Assembly (NCBI GenBank): GCA_036768485.1
Contig: JAVLUZ010000599.1
Span: 372,001 to 436,000, forward strand
From: Mermis nigrescens
Taxonomy: Eukaryota > Nematoda > Enoplea > Mermithida > Mermithidae
Length of the DNA stretch: 64,000 bases
Direction: 5' to 3'
In this document: positions 61,016-64,000 of the stretch, one piece after another
How the letters are laid out: every line of letters starts with the position of its first letter
Numbering within the stretch: position 1 is the stretch's first letter
Notes under the pieces: model-generated
The model's database searches: none
What the model was told of the DNA's origin: nothing
Seen by the model: only the letters and a program-made list of their open reading frames with translations
Position numbers and translations under genes: made by a program

Positions 61016-61313
61016 CTAGAAATTATCAGTATAAAAAATTTCTAATTTAGCTGCCGGTATATCATTTGAGTATTTGGAATTCGAGTTTTTGGAATGCAAC
61101 TTTTCTACCTGCTTTGTCGACAAAAGCATAAAACCTTTATTTTCTAGAGAACAAACAAAGGGACCTTCGATTTTTGCATTTCTTGCTGCAAGAGTTGGAG
61201 GCTGTACTGGTCTTTTTATTTTTATGATGGCGACCAAAAGTGGCCGGGTATCGCGATTTTGGACACACGATCTCAGGAAAACTGGGGTTTTAGTCTCCAC
61301 ATCAATAGTTTGA
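61016..61313. other. Unusual open segment on both strands, unidentified
   Basis: Open frames on both strands (minus 61016-61300, about 94 residues; plus 61074-61313, about 79 residues) with more even base composition than the flanks. I do not recognise either product. It could be an exon or another repeat. Confidence 0.25.
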
Positions 61314-61319
61314 CATTCC

Positions 61320-61890
61320 CACGGGTTTTTTAGGACTTGATTACAAAATCGACAAGCCTTATAATTTTGCCTTCAGCGAAAATAACGGAGACATTGAATT
61401 CTTGCAACCAATACCATTGAGCAAACACGCGAACAATTTATCCTTTAACCTACTGCAGTACTGCAACAGTATTTAGAAATATTTATTTTTGCATCGATCA
61501 GGTCGCTGCAATTTTCGGTAATATTTATTTATGGCCAGTCATGTACATTATGTGCGGAAGTGACGCCAAATCATGAAATTAGTAGAGAATCGAAAAACAT
61601 GCAAATTTAGGCGACATTAATTGTGATGTCAGCCTGCATGTAGAAATAAAAGGTCAGTTGATGTCTGGGAGTAAGAACAAGGAAGCGGCGTCGATTCGAG
61701 CGATCGGAAGGATTAAATGATTTTTTGTATATAATGTCGTTATCTAACATTTTCGGATTTTTCTAATTTATTTGAATTTAATTAAATTAGCGAAAGAACT
61801 CCGTAGCACGAATATACGGGAACGACATTATCATTACAAAAATGGAGGTTCCACGGCAGTAAAACGAGAACCACACTCGTTAACGATAAT
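61320..61890. other. Region upstream of gag, possible LTR end and leader
   Basis: A 5' LTR would be expected here. TGGAGGTTCCACGGCAGT at 61843 begins with the TGG of a primer-binding site complementary to a tRNA CCA end, but without the 3' LTR in the window neither boundary can be confirmed. Confidence 0.3.
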
Positions 61891-61896
61891 TATTTA

Positions 61897-63378
61897 ATGA
61901 TTACACGATCGGAAGGCAAAATAGGCAACTTAGAAAAATTAGACACCGTAATGCCGAATCAAGGAATTGAAGGAGAAACAAATTCCTTTGAAAATAATTA
62001 TGATTTAACCGAGTGCTTGCAACACTCAAAATTCATAGAACTAGCGAGCTGGCGATTAAATCCATTTAGTGGTAAGACAAGTAAAGAAATAATCTCATTT
62101 TTCGATGAATTTGGCTAATTACTAGAGCGAGTGATGACAGCAAGTCATCGATTCTGCCATTTTTCTTAGACGCATATCACAGATCAGTTTTTGAGGAAAT
62201 GAGCTCAGCAGCGGAGATTACTTATCCTGAGATCAAAAAAGCATTAATCGAAAAATTTTTGCCTCTTAAGTTTGGGGATCGAGCTATTCTCGATTTCCAC
62301 GAAATTAAGCAAATGGAAAATGAATCAGTAGATCAATACGTGCATAACTTGCAAAAATTAGCGAAACGAGCATTTCCGAATTTGTCTCTAGAGCAACCAG
62401 AAGACCGATTAAAAGTTAGCTTTATTGAAGGATTGCTTCCAAGATTAAAATCGCAAATACAAATTTTCGGCGCTCCGAGATCATTTCAGAGTGCAATAAA
62501 ATTATCGAAAAACGCAGAATATCCGTTATTACAAGAAAATAATCGTGTGTCAAATAATATTAGAAGCGAAGTAACGAATACGAGCTTCTCGACTACGGAA
62601 TTAACGAGGTCAATATCAGAACTGCAAAAAGAAATTGCAGCACTTCGAAGGGAAAAAGACGATGTAAAATTAATTAATTCGGTTAATTATAATCGTAAAA
62701 ATTATACGATGCCTCAGAATCGTTTTAGTAGGCATGATTCTTATTACAAGCCGAATGATAGGTACTACGATAAAAATCGAAATTCGAGCTATAAGAATTT
62801 TGAAAAATGTTACGAATGTGGAAAATTAGGTCATTTCGGAAGAGAATGCTGGTGTCGTCAAGGAAATGTTAGAGGCATACCTGGGCGTGGGGGGTTTGGG
62901 GGTATGCCCCTCCCGCGAGAAACCAAAATACCCCCCCCCAGAAATCAAAATACCCCCCAGATTTCAATTTCTGAAATTCTTTTCTTTTTTTCCGCAATTT
63001 TTTGATGCCAATGGATAGTGCTCGATGAGAAACGTTGAAAAATGGTGTTTTCCGCCATGCCACCACTTTTAAGGCCATATTTTGACCTTTGAAAAAATCT
63101 TGCACACCCCAGAACTTTGCCGCCCACCTATGGTTAGAGGTCGCTTAAAAAATAATTATGGAATACAAGATAGAAGCAGATCGTTTAATAGGTATCGTAA
63201 TTATTCGCGTTCGTCAAATCGTTCGTCAAGAGGATCGTTCGAAGAAGATATAGTGAACGTAAGTAGTTTCGATAATGATGAAGCTGATGCTGAACCATCA
63301 GGAATTAATTCGAATACAGTCGAAAGAATAAATTGTATAAGCATATTAAAAGATGACGGTGTGAACGAATTCGCGTAA
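61897..63378 (+). pseudogene. gag: LTR-retrotransposon gag (Ty3/gypsy-like), frameshifted and interrupted
   Basis: Structural capsid protein of a retrotransposon. The first frame starts at ATG 61897 and reaches a stop at 62118; gag-like sequence continues in another frame, so a small indel lies near 62110. The second part (ATG 62199 onward) has a Retrotrans_gag-like capsid region (ITYPEIKKALIEKF, ESVDQYVHNLQKLAKRAF, FIEGLLPRLKSQIQ), a coiled-coil stretch (ISELQKEIAALRREKD), a basic Asn/Arg/Tyr-rich region, then one CCHC knuckle CYECGKLGHFGREC (C-x2-C-x4-H-x4-C). A family A MITE is inserted just after the knuckle; the frame continues beyond it through an Arg/Ser-rich and acidic tail to 63378. 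Confidence 0.85.
62876..63132 (-). mobile_element. Family A MITE inserted in gag
   Basis: Starts CATACCTGGGCGTGGGGGG and ends GCCGCCCACCTATG. Exact duplication GTTAGAGG (62868-62875 and 63133-63140). The gag frame is in register on both sides, which confirms the boundaries. Confidence 0.93.
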
Positions 63379-63511
63379 ATAATTATTACGTACATAATTT
63401 TTCGCGACGATTTCATGGTACGGCCGTTGCAACAGCTAATTACATGAATGCGCATCGAATACCGCGTCAAAATTTAATTCGTTTTTAAGATCGGAATCAA
63501 AATTATAATCA

Positions 63512-64000
63512 AAATGGCACGAAAGAGCAAGTTTATGAAAATGAAACAGCTCGAGTGACGTTTGAATTGCCTAAAGATAAAGAGAATATAAAAAGTCGAC
63601 CGAAAAAGGTAATTACGTGCAAAAATACGTATAATCCGCTTCCCTTAATAGATTTTAGCGTGAATAATGTACCTAGCAGAGCTTTGATAGAGACTGGCTC
63701 TCAAATTACGCTAATTACCTAATCTTTCGCCGAAAATAATTTAAAAATTATTTCACTAAAATCGAAAAATTAAGACTGTGATATTTCAGTCAACGGGTCA
63801 AGTTTTCATATATTAGCTGTTTTGCCGTATCTCATTCGAAATAGGCAATAATAAATACGTTGTTTCGGATGGCTTAGTCAATCATTTGCCTTACACATCA
63901 CTAATAGGGCATTATTTTATACGCAAATATAACGTTGACATCTCTTGCAGTGAGAATTGCGTGCAAATAGGTGATGATAAAATACCGATAGTTATAGCGA
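63512..64000 (+). pseudogene. Retropepsin (protease) region of the same retrotransposon, decayed
   Basis: Aspartic protease that would process the polyprotein. LPLIDFSVNNVPSRALIETG then SQITLI shows the active-site region, but the catalytic Asp-Thr-Gly is Glu-Thr-Gly. A stop follows at about 63719, and the C-terminal protease part (LPYTSLIGHYFIRKYNVDIS) is in another frame from about 63835. Reverse transcriptase would lie beyond the window. Confidence 0.7.

Overview
The window is eukaryotic nuclear DNA, most likely from an invertebrate animal. It holds a metazoan SIRT1-type gene with eight recognisable exons in consistent splice phase, a Ty3/gypsy-like gag, long AT and GA microsatellites, and very dense short inverted-repeat transposons. 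The phylum cannot be fixed from the sequence. The SIRT1 wording and compact exons would fit an enoplean nematode or another early invertebrate, but that is a guess. There is no bacterial organisation (no operons or ribosome binding sites), and nearly all small ORFs are chance or transposon sequence.

Layout. 1-12.6 kb is a transposon graveyard. hAT-like non-autonomous elements, recognised by short terminal inverted repeats and 8-bp target duplications, are nested up to three or more deep (3751-7508 contains 5451-7188, which contains 5813-6860). 12.67-22.33 kb is the SIRT1 homologue, with almost every intron invaded by the same families. 22.3-27.1 kb is more elements, including same-family insertions into each other. 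27.1-29.66 kb is an unusual unit: a broken C2H2 zinc-finger gene between inverted arms, each built of about 196-bp tandem repeats. 29.66-49.23 kb is four tandem copies of a ~4.9-kb unit. Copies 1 and 3 match each other, as do 2 and 4, giving a ~9.9-kb dimeric higher-order repeat. The array runs into a 45-N gap. 49.3-61.6 kb is gene-poor, with microsatellites, a 1.15-kb hAT-like element with CCGGAGCTCCGG-rich ends, an inverted-minisatellite fold-back and further elements. 61.9 kb to the end is a decayed LTR-retrotransposon (gag with CCHC knuckle, then a retropepsin region), its gag split by one of the same short elements.

Family labels used below (mine, not database names): A = CAYASGTGGGC ends, about 240-280 bp; B = CATACCTGGGCAATG ends; C = CATACATGTAAC ends; D = CATAGRTGCACAAGGTC start; E = CATACATGCWCAGCATG end; F = TATAGTCTGTTTCA ends; G = CAGTGGCGGATC ends, CAG...CTG hAT type. 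A-E and G make 8-bp target duplications, several of them exact. No transposase gene was recognised, so the mobilising enzyme must lie elsewhere or be lost.

The most promising novel structures are the zinc-finger unit with satellite-built inverted arms and an inverted fragment of its own gene; the dimeric 4.9-kb array with a cluster of 3-nt-loop hairpins in each unit; and the spread of the GGCGC-TTC-GCGCC hairpin through unrelated element families. All coordinates and target duplications were read by eye and may be off by a base or two.
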